A stretch of DNA of 64,000 bases, taken from assembly GCA_016714895.1 (NCBI GenBank), contig JADKBV010000001.1, forward strand, positions 1 to 64,000. Direction: 5' to 3'. The stretch comes from Saprospiraceae bacterium. GTDB lineage: Bacteria; Bacteroidota; Bacteroidia; Chitinophagales; Saprospiraceae. This document shows, piece by piece, positions 36,761 to 45,421 of the stretch. Every line of letters starts with the position of its first letter. Within the stretch, counting starts at the first letter, position 1. A model generated the notes under the pieces. The model did no database searches. It was not told the DNA's origin and saw only the letters and a program-made list of their open reading frames with translations. Position numbers and translations under genes: made by a program.

Positions 36761-37090
36761 ATAGGAAATTTGGGGTAAAGTTACACATAAGCAGACGTTA
36801 CTGGCATTTTTGTTCAAAATATAATTGGTCAGCATCTTTGAAACCAAATATTATAAGGCCTTCAGATGATAAAAATCTATACTTTTTTCAGTAAACATGA
36901 TAACTTTTTGCTTTTTAAGGTTGACAAATGTAAAAAATTCATAAAAACAAAGTAATACAGATAATGAGGTCTCAGCAAATGGTGGTTTTTGGCAAGGATT
37001 ATAAATTTAAATATTTTTTAATCAGTCATTTCTTTATACACGCTTTTTAAATATAACCGAATGTAGGAAGTGCAATTCAAAACTTTGTTT

Positions 37091-37098
37091 TACCTTTG
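37091..37098 (+). promoter_or_regulatory. -7 promoter element immediately before lpxD
   Basis: TACCTTTG fits TAnnTTTG, but only four bases separate it from the lpxD ATG at 37103. If used, the transcript would be leaderless or nearly so. No -33 TTTG at the usual distance. Confidence 0.4.
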
Positions 37099-37102
37099 CC
37101 AA

Positions 37103-38149
37103 ATGCAAGTGACAGCTAATATATTATCAAAAATCGTACACGGTACTGTCGAAGGAGATGGTGATGTACAAGTACACTCTCCGGGTAAAATCGAAGAAGC
37201 TACAGACGGTCAGTTCACATTTTTGGGAAATCCTAAATATGAGTCTTATGTCTATAATACCAAAGCTGCCGTCATTTTACTGAATAAAGATTTTGTGCCC
37301 AAACAATCTCTTTCTGCCACTTTGATCAGAGTGGATAACGTGTATATTGCGCTTTCCAAACTGATGGATTATTTCCAGCAAGGTATGAGTTATTTTGAAG
37401 GTATTGCAAATTCTGCTGTTTTGGCGGAGGATGTGTTGATCGGAGAACGTGTCTCTGTCGGAGATTTCTGTATCGTCAAAAAGGGAGTGAAAATCGGGGA
37501 TGGCTGTATATTGTATGGTCAAAACTTTATTGGCGATCATGTAGTTTTGGGGAAAAATGTCACCTTGTTTCCCGGGGTTAAAATATATCATAATTGTAAA
37601 ATCGGAGACAACGTCATCATTCATGCCAATACGGTGATAGGAAGTGATGGGTTTGGATTTGCTTCAGTAGACGGTGATTACAATAAAATATCTCAAATAG
37701 GAAATGTTGTCATTGGCAATCATGTCGAAATCGGCGCAAATGCCGTGATTGACAGGGCTACCATGGGGTCAACGTTGATTCATGACGGAGTAAAACTAGA
37801 CAATCTGATTCAGATTGGGCATAATGTTGTGGTTGGTAAAAATACCGTAATTGCGGCCCAAACAGGTGTGGCAGGTAGTACTAAAATTGGGGAAAATTGT
37901 CTTATTGGTGGCCAGGTAGGATTTGTAGGCCATATTGAGATTGCCTCAGGTACAATGATTCAGGCTAAATCCGGTGTCAATGCAAATATCAAAGAACCGA
38001 ACTCCAAAGTATATGGTTATCCTGCAATGGATTATCAGGCTTACCTAAAATCATATGCCTATTTTAAAAAATTACCTGAAATTGTCGCGCAATTGAGGCA
38101 GTTTGGCAAAGATTTTGACAATTTAAAACAAAATTTGGAAAATAAATAA
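37103..38149 (+). CDS. lpxD: UDP-3-O-acylglucosamine N-acyltransferase
   Basis: 348 aa. Adds the second acyl chain in lipid A synthesis. Start MQVTANILSKIVHGTVEGDG is the conserved one; the open frame to 37070 is not needed. N-terminal uridine-binding domain about 1-100 (FTFLGNPKYESYVYN), then left-handed beta-helix hexapeptide repeats (LIGERVSVGDFCIVKKGVKI), with the catalytic His in LIQIGHNVVVGKN. A C-terminal helix closes it. First gene of the lipid A operon; 11 nt before lpxC-fabZ. Confidence 0.95.
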   Translation: MQVTANILSKIVHGTVEGDGDVQVHSPGKIEEATDGQFTFLGNPKYESYVYNTKAAVILLNKDFVPKQSLSATLIRVDNVYIALSKLMDYFQQGMSYFEGIANSAVLAEDVLIGERVSVGDFCIVKKGVKIGDGCILYGQNFIGDHVVLGKNVTLFPGVKIYHNCKIGDNVIIHANTVIGSDGFGFASVDGDYNKISQIGNVVIGNHVEIGANAVIDRATMGSTLIHDGVKLDNLIQIGHNVVVGKNTVIAAQTGVAGSTKIGENCLIGGQVGFVGHIEIASGTMIQAKSGVNANIKEPNSKVYGYPAMDYQAYLKSYAYFKKLPEIVAQLRQFGKDFDNLKQNLENK

Positions 38150-38160
38150 TTTTTTGTAGA

Positions 38161-39552
38161 ATGGTTAAAAGGAAGTTGACAAGTCCTGCCAGTTTTCAGG
38201 GCATAGGCCTGCATACAGGTAGACCCATTAATATGGAAATAGACCCAGCTGAAGCCGGGTTTGGCATTAAGTTTAAAAGGACAGACGTTTCACCGGATAT
38301 TTTGATTCCGGCTGAAATTAATTATGTGGCTACGACAACCCGAGGAACTACGCTTGAATATATGGATAACAGTGTTGCTACTGTCGAACATTTATTGTCG
38401 GCTTTACATTTTTTTGGAATTGAAGACGCTCTCATATCCCTGGATGGCGGTGAAGTTCCCATTTTGGACGGCAGTGCAAAACTTTTTCTGGAAGGCCTTG
38501 AACCACATTTGTCAGTGGATGACCAGGAGGCAAAGGAAGCACTTGTTATTTCAGAGCCTTTTTCCTATACAGATCCCGATACAGGAAGTGAATATCACGT
38601 TTTTCCGGCAGATTCCTATCAATTGTCGTGTATACTTGAGTTTGATGCACCAAACGTCCCTTCGCAATTTGCGGATATGACTGATTTTTCTACATACAAA
38701 GAAGAAATAGCTCCTTGCAGGACTTTTGTGTTTTTAAGCGATATTGAAAAACTTTTTGATCAGGGATTGATTAAAGGGGGAAGTATTGACAATGCTATTG
38801 TATTTGTTGATAAAGAAATGAACGAAGATAAAAAAGAGGCTTTAGCGATAAAAATCGGAAAACCAAATATCAGGACAACAAAACAAGGTATCCTGAATAC
38901 CATTGATCTTACGTTTAATAATGAGCCGGCCCGTCACAAAATTTTAGACATGGTTGGCGATTTCAGCTTGCTGGGCAGGCCCTTGCAAGCTAAAATTATT
39001 GCCAAAAGACCAGGTCATACATCAAATGTTAAACTGGTCCAGATACTAAAGTCAATTTGGGTAGAACAAAGAAAAAATAAAGGGGTGCCGAAATTAGATG
39101 TTTTGCAGCCCGGAATCATGGATATGGAAAAAATTAAATCCATATTGCCACACAGATTTCCGTTTTTGTTCGTTGATAAAGTAATGTCTCTGGACTCAGA
39201 ATCCATAGTAGCCGTCAAAAACGTTTCAGTCAATGAAGCATTTTTTGAAGGCCATTTTCCGGGCAACCCCGTTTTTCCGGGCGTCTTGCAAATTGAAGCC
39301 CTTGCACAGGCGGGTGGTATTCTGGCACTTTCGATTGTGGACGAAGGTAAAGGAGATAAATGGGATACCTATTTTTTGAAAATGGATAATGTAAAGTTTA
39401 AATCAAAAGTAGTTCCCGGGGATACTTTAGTATTAAAACTTGAATTAATGGAACCAATCAGACGTGGGATTGTTCGTATGAGAGCTTTTGCTTATGTCTG
39501 TAATAAATTGGTATCAGAAGGAGAATTAACAGCTCAAGTAGTTAAAAGATAA
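38161..39552 (+). CDS. lpxC/fabZ: Bifunctional UDP-3-O-acyl-N-acetylglucosamine deacetylase / 3-hydroxyacyl-ACP dehydratase
   Basis: 463 aa fusion. Residues about 1-300 are LpxC, the committed zinc deacetylase of lipid A synthesis (SFQGIGLHTG, VEHLLSALHFFGIEDALI, DNAIVF, HKILDMVGDFSLLG). Residues about 315-463 are FabZ, the dehydratase of fatty acid elongation (ILPHRFPFLFVDKV, EGHFPGNPVFPGVLQIEALA). This fusion is typical of Bacteroidota. It links hydroxyacyl use in lipid A with fatty acid synthesis. Followed by lpxA after three bases. Confidence 0.97.
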   Translation: MVKRKLTSPASFQGIGLHTGRPINMEIDPAEAGFGIKFKRTDVSPDILIPAEINYVATTTRGTTLEYMDNSVATVEHLLSALHFFGIEDALISLDGGEVPILDGSAKLFLEGLEPHLSVDDQEAKEALVISEPFSYTDPDTGSEYHVFPADSYQLSCILEFDAPNVPSQFADMTDFSTYKEEIAPCRTFVFLSDIEKLFDQGLIKGGSIDNAIVFVDKEMNEDKKEALAIKIGKPNIRTTKQGILNTIDLTFNNEPARHKILDMVGDFSLLGRPLQAKIIAKRPGHTSNVKLVQILKSIWVEQRKNKGVPKLDVLQPGIMDMEKIKSILPHRFPFLFVDKVMSLDSESIVAVKNVSVNEAFFEGHFPGNPVFPGVLQIEALAQAGGILALSIVDEGKGDKWDTYFLKMDNVKFKSKVVPGDTLVLKLELMEPIRRGIVRMRAFAYVCNKLVSEGELTAQVVKR

Positions 39553-39555
39553 AAC

Positions 39556-40329
39556 ATGATGAATTTTATACATCCGAATGCCAAAATTGGTCAAAATGTT
39601 AAAATTGAACACTTTGCATACGTCGATGAAGGAGTTGAAATAGGCGATAATACATGGGTTGGTCCTCATGCAACTATCATGAAGGGCACTATTATCGGGA
39701 AAAATTGTAAAATATTCCCGGGAGCCGTTGTTGGAGCTATACCACAGGATCTGAAATATGCGGGTGAAGAATCCGTTCTGGTTATTGAGGATAATGTGAC
39801 GATCAGAGAATGTTGTACCCTCAACAGAGGTACTGCAGCAAGTATGCTGACAAAAATCGGTGCCAATTCATTACTGATGGCCTATGTTCATGTTGCACAC
39901 GATTGTATTATTGGGAAAAATTGTATCATTGCCAATAATGTAAATCTGGCCGGACATATTACCATCGGAAATAATGTAGTAGTGGGTGGAGTTACTGCTG
40001 TTCATCAATTTGTTAAGATCGGAGATCACGTCATTGTGGGTGGAGGATCGTTGGTCAGAAAAGATATTCCACCTTTTGTAAAAGCAGCCAGAGAACCTTT
40101 GTCCTATGCAGGAGTTAACAGTGTAGGTTTGTCAAGGAGAGGTTTTGCAAGAGAAGATATTAATATGATTCATGAAATCTACAGAATTTTATTTGTAAAA
40201 CATAGAAATGTTAAAAATGCCGTCATCGAAATAGAAACAACCATACCGCATTCTGATTACAAAGAACAGATACTGCTATTTATCAGAGATGCAGACAGAG
40301 GTGTTATGAAAGGTTATAAACATTCCTGA
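39556..40329 (+). CDS. lpxA: Acyl-ACP--UDP-N-acetylglucosamine O-acyltransferase
   Basis: 257 aa. First step of lipid A synthesis. Left-handed beta-helix with hexapeptide repeats; catalytic His in YVHVAHDCIIGKNC; HQFVKIGDHVIVGGG and the GLSRRGFAREDI helical end are LpxA-like. A second ATG three bases further is possible. The stop is one base before the next ATG, so it is coupled to the ABC ATPase gene. Confidence 0.96.
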   Translation: MMNFIHPNAKIGQNVKIEHFAYVDEGVEIGDNTWVGPHATIMKGTIIGKNCKIFPGAVVGAIPQDLKYAGEESVLVIEDNVTIRECCTLNRGTAASMLTKIGANSLLMAYVHVAHDCIIGKNCIIANNVNLAGHITIGNNVVVGGVTAVHQFVKIGDHVIVGGGSLVRKDIPPFVKAAREPLSYAGVNSVGLSRRGFAREDINMIHEIYRILFVKHRNVKNAVIEIETTIPHSDYKEQILLFIRDADRGVMKGYKHS

Positions 40330-40330
40330 T

Positions 40331-40954
40331 ATGGAAATAGAGTTGATAGGTTTGTCCAAAAGATATGGCTATCAATGGATTCTCCGGGATGTAAACCAAT
40401 CTTTTTTTCAAGGAAACATATATGGGGTATCCGGCCGAAACGGTATTGGAAAGTCAACACTCATTAAACTGATCAGCGGATTTTTGTCACCCTCCTCCGG
40501 ACAAGTTGTTTTCAAATCGGGTAAAACAATGATTCTTCCGCAAAATTTTCATCAATATTTCGTTTGGGTTGCACCCTACACAGATTTGATTCAGGAATAT
40601 ACGCTGTCAGAAATGTTTTTGTTTCATAAAAAATTCAAAACTATGCCTGAAAATCTCGATGTCAAAACTTTTCTTGAATACCTTCAATGGCAAAATACCG
40701 GTGATAAACAAATCCGCTTTTTTTCATCCGGTATGAAACAAAAATTGCAGTTAGCCCTGGCTTTATTAAGCGAAACACCGATTCTGCTGCTCGACGAACC
40801 AACTTCTTATCTCGATGAGTCTGCAAAATTATGGTTTGCTGAACGTCTGAAACAAGAAACCAAAAACAGAATTACAATCATTTCTTCAAATGACCGTTTT
40901 GATCTTGATTTATGTCAAAATGTTCTGGATGTTACAGAATTAAGTAAACAGTGA
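40331..40954 (+). CDS. ABC-type ATPase, unpaired, with atypical motifs
   Basis: 207 aa. Walker A SGRNGIGKSTL (about 35-45), Walker B ILLLDEPTSYLD (151-162). The signature is degenerate (FFSSGMKQKLQLALAL), and the H-loop His is replaced by N187 in IISSNDRFD. No permease is encoded nearby. It sits at the end of the lipid A operon, one base after lpxA, so it may serve envelope lipid export, but this is inference. Family members with the same Asn may exist in Bacteroidota. Confidence 0.82.
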   Translation: MEIELIGLSKRYGYQWILRDVNQSFFQGNIYGVSGRNGIGKSTLIKLISGFLSPSSGQVVFKSGKTMILPQNFHQYFVWVAPYTDLIQEYTLSEMFLFHKKFKTMPENLDVKTFLEYLQWQNTGDKQIRFFSSGMKQKLQLALALLSETPILLLDEPTSYLDESAKLWFAERLKQETKNRITIISSNDRFDLDLCQNVLDVTELSKQ

Positions 40955-40966
40955 GTCCAACAGATT

Positions 40967-42169
40967 TTATCCTGGCAAGGAAATTTTACCAAAACTGACC
41001 TTAGGCGTATTTTGCGGTAAATGCATTTCAAGTGCGCTAAAATCTCCGGCAATACTTTCATTTGCCAAAACGGCAAACAATACAGCTTCTTTTGCATCAG
41101 GATGTATTCCCAATTCCTGAAATGGTTTTATCCTGATATCCGAAAGTGTTTCAGAAAGCCGTGTCATTATACTTTTATTGTGTGCTCCACCACCGCTGAC
41201 AAACATTTCCACATTCGTGTTATCTGCATCAGAGTGTTTTTTGATTTCGTCTGTGACCGTATCGACTGTCAGTTGTGTAAGTGTAGCAACAATGTCCGCC
41301 GGATTTGATGAAAATATATTTAATTCTGATAATGTTTTTTCGACCCAAGCGAGATTAAACATTTCCTGACCAGTACTTTTTGGTGCATTTTGCTTAAAAA
41401 AATCATGATTTTTTAATGTTTGAAGGAGCTCAGGTATAACCAACCCTCTTTGAGCAATATCTCCGTTTTTGTCAAAAGGAATATCCAGATATTTTAAGCA
41501 ATATTGATCGATAAGTGTGTTGGCAGGACCGGTATCCGTTGTACTAATTGTTTTATCTTTGTTTGAAGCAGGCAGAAACGTAAAGTTTGCAATTCCTCCC
41601 AGATTGAGCAGAATTCTGTCCGTTTTTGAACTTGAAAACAAGATAACATCACCATACAGAGCTAAGGGAGCACCTTCACCTCCGGCAGCTATATGTTTTT
41701 GTCTGAAGTCAGAAATCGTAATGATTCCTGTGTTTTGTGCTATATGGTCGCCATCACCTATTTGGAAAGTGGAGGGATACTGATAGAAAACACTTTTTTG
41801 CGGCACATGTTGAACTGTCTGACCATGACTGGCTATCAGGTCAATCTGAGAAGGTGGAATGTTTAATTTATTGAGTATACGTTGTAAATGAAATGAATAA
41901 AACCGGCCTAAAAAAGCATTTAATTGACTCAAATGGACGAAGTCTATATCTTTTTTGGCAAAAATTTTTAAAATTTCATGCTGAAGTGATGTTTCATAGG
42001 AAACCGTTTCAAAATGCAAAACAGAAACTTGGGTATTTTTACCTGTGCCACTAATCTGGCAAATAGCAATATCCAGACCATCCATAGAAGTTCCTGACAT
42101 CAGACCAATGATGTTTCTGACAGGTTTTTCTGATATTGATTGTAATTTGAATATTTGATTTCTGGACAT
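40967..42169 (-). CDS. anmK: Anhydro-N-acetylmuramic acid kinase
   Basis: 400 aa from the ATG at 42169 (MSRNQIFKLQS); a longer frame to 42202 is unlikely. Phosphorylates anhMurNAc during peptidoglycan recycling. ASKHA fold: IIGLMSGTSMDGLDIAICQI, LIASHGQTVQHVP, LLNLGGIANFTFLP, TDTGPANTLIDQY, and MFVSGGGAHNKSIM. Length and motifs are normal. It converges with the lipid A operon. Confidence 0.94.
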   Translation of the reverse strand: MSRNQIFKLQSISEKPVRNIIGLMSGTSMDGLDIAICQISGTGKNTQVSVLHFETVSYETSLQHEILKIFAKKDIDFVHLSQLNAFLGRFYSFHLQRILNKLNIPPSQIDLIASHGQTVQHVPQKSVFYQYPSTFQIGDGDHIAQNTGIITISDFRQKHIAAGGEGAPLALYGDVILFSSSKTDRILLNLGGIANFTFLPASNKDKTISTTDTGPANTLIDQYCLKYLDIPFDKNGDIAQRGLVIPELLQTLKNHDFFKQNAPKSTGQEMFNLAWVEKTLSELNIFSSNPADIVATLTQLTVDTVTDEIKKHSDADNTNVEMFVSGGGAHNKSIMTRLSETLSDIRIKPFQELGIHPDAKEAVLFAVLANESIAGDFSALEMHLPQNTPKVSFGKISLPG

Positions 42170-42178
42170 AATAAAAAA

Positions 42179-42216
42179 AAAGCAAACATTCTGTTGATAC
42201 AAAGAATGTTTGCTTT
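42179..42216 (-). terminator. Terminator of the DUF2853 gene
   Basis: AAAGCAAACATTCT (42179-42192) pairs with AGAATGTTTGCTTT (42203-42216) around a 10-nt loop. On the minus strand it is followed by a run of T. Confidence 0.8.
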
Positions 42217-42238
42217 AAAAGGAGTCAGTACTCCCGTG

Positions 42239-42577
42239 TTAATTAAAAAATGACTCTTTACCTAGTTTTTGGGCAAGGAGTGCATAAAAAATAGCTCTGT
42301 GTTTGTTTCTGTTTCCGGTTCCCATTTCAGCTACCACTTCAGAAATAGCTTTATCTAAATTTGGTCCGTCTGCTAATCCCAGTTTTTTAATTAAAAAATT
42401 TGTTTTTACTCTGTCCAGTTCTTCTTTGTCGGAACCTGACACAAGGGATGCATCTCCAAGGTAAATAGAAGGGCCTAATGACTTAGCTACTTTTGTAAGC
42501 AAGTCATCACTGATTTTTAAACCCAGTTTTGAGGTTTCTTCTATGTACATCTGTACTTTTTCATCAAATTTGCTCAT
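42239..42577 (-). CDS. DUF2853 family protein
   Basis: 112 aa cytoplasmic, mostly helical. Conserved pattern KVQMYIEETSKLGLKISDDL, then LGPSIYLGDASLVSGSDKEE, NFLIKKLGL and NKHRAIFYALLAQKLGKE. The function of DUF2853 is not known. It follows the YegP-OmpA gene by about 30 nt on the same strand and is closed by a strong terminator, so the two may be co-transcribed. Confidence 0.85.
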   Translation of the reverse strand: MSKFDEKVQMYIEETSKLGLKISDDLLTKVAKSLGPSIYLGDASLVSGSDKEELDRVKTNFLIKKLGLADGPNLDKAISEVVAEMGTGNRNKHRAIFYALLAQKLGKESFFN

Positions 42578-42609
42578 TGTTTAATGTGTTTAAGTGATTA
42601 TAAAAATGT

Positions 42610-45192
42610 TTATTTAAATTTTACATTATCCGGAATTTCAGGGGCAATGGATTTGCATATTTCTTTTCCGGAAGCGTCAATAACTCTTAATTCGACACGT
42701 CTGTTAAATTGTCTTCCGGAATCATCGTCCGTGTTTTTAGCAACAGGATTAGAAAAACCTTCTGCACTGGTTTGAAGCGATTTTTCAGGAATGCCTAATC
42801 CGATCAAAATGTTTTTAGCTGCTATTGCTCTGTTTAAAGATAATTTTTTGTTGTATTCATCACCTCCTTTTTCATCTGTATAAGCTGCCAATACACCGGT
42901 ATAATCAGGATTTGATGTAAGTATTTTGGCCATTTCTTTGAGTTCCGAAGAAGCCGTCTCCGTAATGGTATAAGCATTAAAATCAAACAAAATCCAATTG
43001 AGTCCGCAATCGGGAGCAACTTCCTTAGGGGCATCAACTTCTGTATTTTGCGCATTAGTGACAGTATCTGCGGCTGTTTGGGTTGGCTGTGATGGAATCT
43101 CTGTTTGAGACAACTCTTCAGACGTTTCTTTACTGCATGTTTTGGTGTATAATAAAAAGGCAACCAGCAAAAGCAAAGGAAGCAATAACCACCAGATATT
43201 AAATTTCGCAGAGGTGTTATTTGTTGTTCCCGAAAGTGTAGCTCCAACCAAAGGAGCAACAGCGATTTTAATCGGGCAGGTGCGGGCAATTTCATTGCCA
43301 TGTTCATCTTTCAGGATTTTGAGCAGGTATCCGGCTTTTTCCACGTGTTCGTACATATGGTTTTTATCCTTGTGTTGGAGTACTGACTGTAACTCTTTAT
43401 CTCTGTTGGTTGCATTGATAAAACCTTCACTTCTCAACCAGACACTACCATCTTGGTGATAGACAACAAAATATAACAAATGGTCTTTTTCGAAAAATGC
43501 CAGGTTGTTTTCAGTGTCATGAACGGTATGTCCTGTATAGGCATCACAAGATAAATAATCGTCATCTTTTTCAAAAGGAGAAGAACCTGATATTGACATA
43601 TTGCCGGTCAAAGCAGTCAATGCTGCTGCTGTAAGTGCACTTCCTCCCCACAATATACTCAGAGCAGATTCAGATATTTTCGGACAAGAACGGGCTATTT
43701 CCTGATGATTACCTGCTTTGAGAACAAGATAATACAATCCTCTTTTTTCTTCAACTGAAATCCTTTCTTTGATTTCTCTGTTTTGCCTGACGGACTCCAA
43801 TCCTTTGTCTCTGGAAGTAGTTGAAGGATATCCTTCGCTTCTGAAGACAATATCATTTTGTTCATTGATCATGGCAAAATAATATTTTCCGGTATGTTCG
43901 TGTTCGAAAATGATAAAATCATTGTATTCAGGATGTTTTGAATTTATTTGTTCTTCGTACTCCCGACAAATCAGATAATCATCTTCGACTTTATGTTGAT
44001 CTGAATGTTTATGACCATCCATCCGCAAAGCTAAAACTTCCTGTTCTGATGTAAATGGACAAGAACGGCCTATTTCCTGGTGATTTCCCGCTTTTAGAAT
44101 CAAATAAAATAAACCTCTTTTTTCCTCAGTCGACCATCGGTTTTCAAGGTCTTTGTTTTTTATGACGGACTCTATGCCTTTGTCCCGGGCTGATGAAGTG
44201 GGGTAGGCTTCACTCCGAATAATTATTTCTCCTTTTTTATTCAATAAAGCAAAATAATATTTTCCGGTATGTTCGTGTTGGAAACTGATAAAATCGGCAT
44301 AGGCAGGATGTTTGGAGTTTATTTGTTCTTCGTACTCCCGGCAGATCATATAATCGTCTTCGACTTTATGTTGATCTGTATGTTCATGACCAACCATCCT
44401 CAAAGCTAAAACTTCCTGTTCTGAAGTATAAGGACAAGAACGGCCTATCTCCTGGTGATTTCCTGCTTTGAGAATCAAATAAAATAAACCTCTTTTTTCC
44501 TCTGTCGACCATCGGTTTTCAAGGTCTTTGTTTTTTATGACGGACTCTATGCCGTTGTCTCTGGCTGACGAGGTGGGGTAGGCTTCACTCCGAATGATTA
44601 TTTCTCCTTTTTTATTCAATAAAGCAAAATAATATTTTCCGGTATGTTCGTGTTTGAAGCTGATAAAATCAGCATAGTCAGGATGTTTGGAGTTTATTTG
44701 TTCTTCGTATTCCCGGCAGATCATATAATCGTCTTCAACTTGTTCTTTCTGATCTTCATCATCAGTAAAAGCAACATTTTTTTGATGAACTTTTCCGGCT
44801 TCAATATTTGCCAAAGCGATATTTTCCTGATATTTTTCTCTTGCGGAAGGAAGCAATACCAATATTTCTTCTAAAGTCTGATAAGGACAAGACCTTGCTA
44901 TCTCATGATGATTGGCAGCTTTGAGTGTCAGGACCCAACGACCGTCCGGTTGTTTTACTTTGGCATATAAACTTTCATTCGAAAGATGTTTTAACACAGC
45001 GGCTATACCATTTTCCCTGTTGTTTTCTGAAGAATATCCTTCACTCCTCAATACGATAGAACCATGTTCTGAATAACAAAAATAATATTTGCCTTCTTTC
45101 TCAAATCTGGAAATTCCGGATTCGTCAGCCAATGATATGTCATAGTGATGACATGCCAGATAATCGTCGTTGGTTTGTAATACTTCGCTCAT
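42610..45192 (-). CDS. Five-unit YegP (DUF1508)-like protein with membrane anchor and C-terminal OmpA domain
   Basis: 860 aa from the ATG at 45192 (the 45216 ATG lies before the expected transcription start). No signal peptide. Units begin at about residues 9, 154, 279, 404 and 544 with the mark DDYxxC and contain YYFxxxxxxGxIxxRSExY, RDxGIxSV and a final GNHQEIxRSCP. Units 2 and 3 are nearly identical. A single membrane helix lies at about 664-682 (WWLLLPLLLLVAFLLYT), then a flexible linker and an OmpA peptidoglycan-binding domain at about 733-838 (YTDEKGGDEYNKKLSLNRA, FNRRVELRV). The expected topology is cytoplasmic repeats with a periplasmic OmpA end. Function unknown. Confidence 0.88.
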   Translation of the reverse strand: MSEVLQTNDDYLACHHYDISLADESGISRFEKEGKYYFCYSEHGSIVLRSEGYSSENNRENGIAAVLKHLSNESLYAKVKQPDGRWVLTLKAANHHEIARSCPYQTLEEILVLLPSAREKYQENIALANIEAGKVHQKNVAFTDDEDQKEQVEDDYMICREYEEQINSKHPDYADFISFKHEHTGKYYFALLNKKGEIIIRSEAYPTSSARDNGIESVIKNKDLENRWSTEEKRGLFYLILKAGNHQEIGRSCPYTSEQEVLALRMVGHEHTDQHKVEDDYMICREYEEQINSKHPAYADFISFQHEHTGKYYFALLNKKGEIIIRSEAYPTSSARDKGIESVIKNKDLENRWSTEEKRGLFYLILKAGNHQEIGRSCPFTSEQEVLALRMDGHKHSDQHKVEDDYLICREYEEQINSKHPEYNDFIIFEHEHTGKYYFAMINEQNDIVFRSEGYPSTTSRDKGLESVRQNREIKERISVEEKRGLYYLVLKAGNHQEIARSCPKISESALSILWGGSALTAAALTALTGNMSISGSSPFEKDDDYLSCDAYTGHTVHDTENNLAFFEKDHLLYFVVYHQDGSVWLRSEGFINATNRDKELQSVLQHKDKNHMYEHVEKAGYLLKILKDEHGNEIARTCPIKIAVAPLVGATLSGTTNNTSAKFNIWWLLLPLLLLVAFLLYTKTCSKETSEELSQTEIPSQPTQTAADTVTNAQNTEVDAPKEVAPDCGLNWILFDFNAYTITETASSELKEMAKILTSNPDYTGVLAAYTDEKGGDEYNKKLSLNRAIAAKNILIGLGIPEKSLQTSAEGFSNPVAKNTDDDSGRQFNRRVELRVIDASGKEICKSIAPEIPDNVKFK
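43984..44733 (-). repeat. Tandem 375-bp repeat inside the YegP-OmpA gene
   Basis: Two adjacent units (44359-44733 and 43984-44358) encode YegP units 2 and 3 and differ by only a handful of bases and residues. A third, diverged copy follows. This suggests a recent in-frame duplication. Confidence 0.8.
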
Positions 45193-45218
45193 ATTCGAAA
45201 TGTATGTTTTATACAAGA

Positions 45219-45226
45219 CAAATGTA
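45219..45226 (-). promoter_or_regulatory. -7 promoter element for the YegP-OmpA gene
   Basis: TACATTTG on the minus strand fits TAnnTTTG, 26 nt upstream of the ATG at 45192. It also argues against the alternative start at 45216, which is too close. Confidence 0.5.
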
Positions 45227-45421
45227 ATGGAAAAAAATAGGTAACGAAATTATTTTTATAGAATTGTGTAAAATTTTAATATTATGTTTACACTCAACCA
45301 GCCCATGAATCAATTTATGCAGCAACACAAATTTTCATCATCTTAACCCTTTTATCATCTATGGACCACCAGAAATGGTGCTTTGGCTTATTATTCCATA
45401 TTAATACATGATTATTGTTTT

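Noticed and set aside
42834..43307. 157-codon frame in the OmpA region on the same strand
   Set aside because: Out-of-frame shadow of the YegP-OmpA gene; Leu- and Pro-rich with no family.
43984..44733. CRISPR-like or mobile repeat
   Set aside because: The repeats are in frame, lie inside one gene, and encode protein units; no spacers or transposase.
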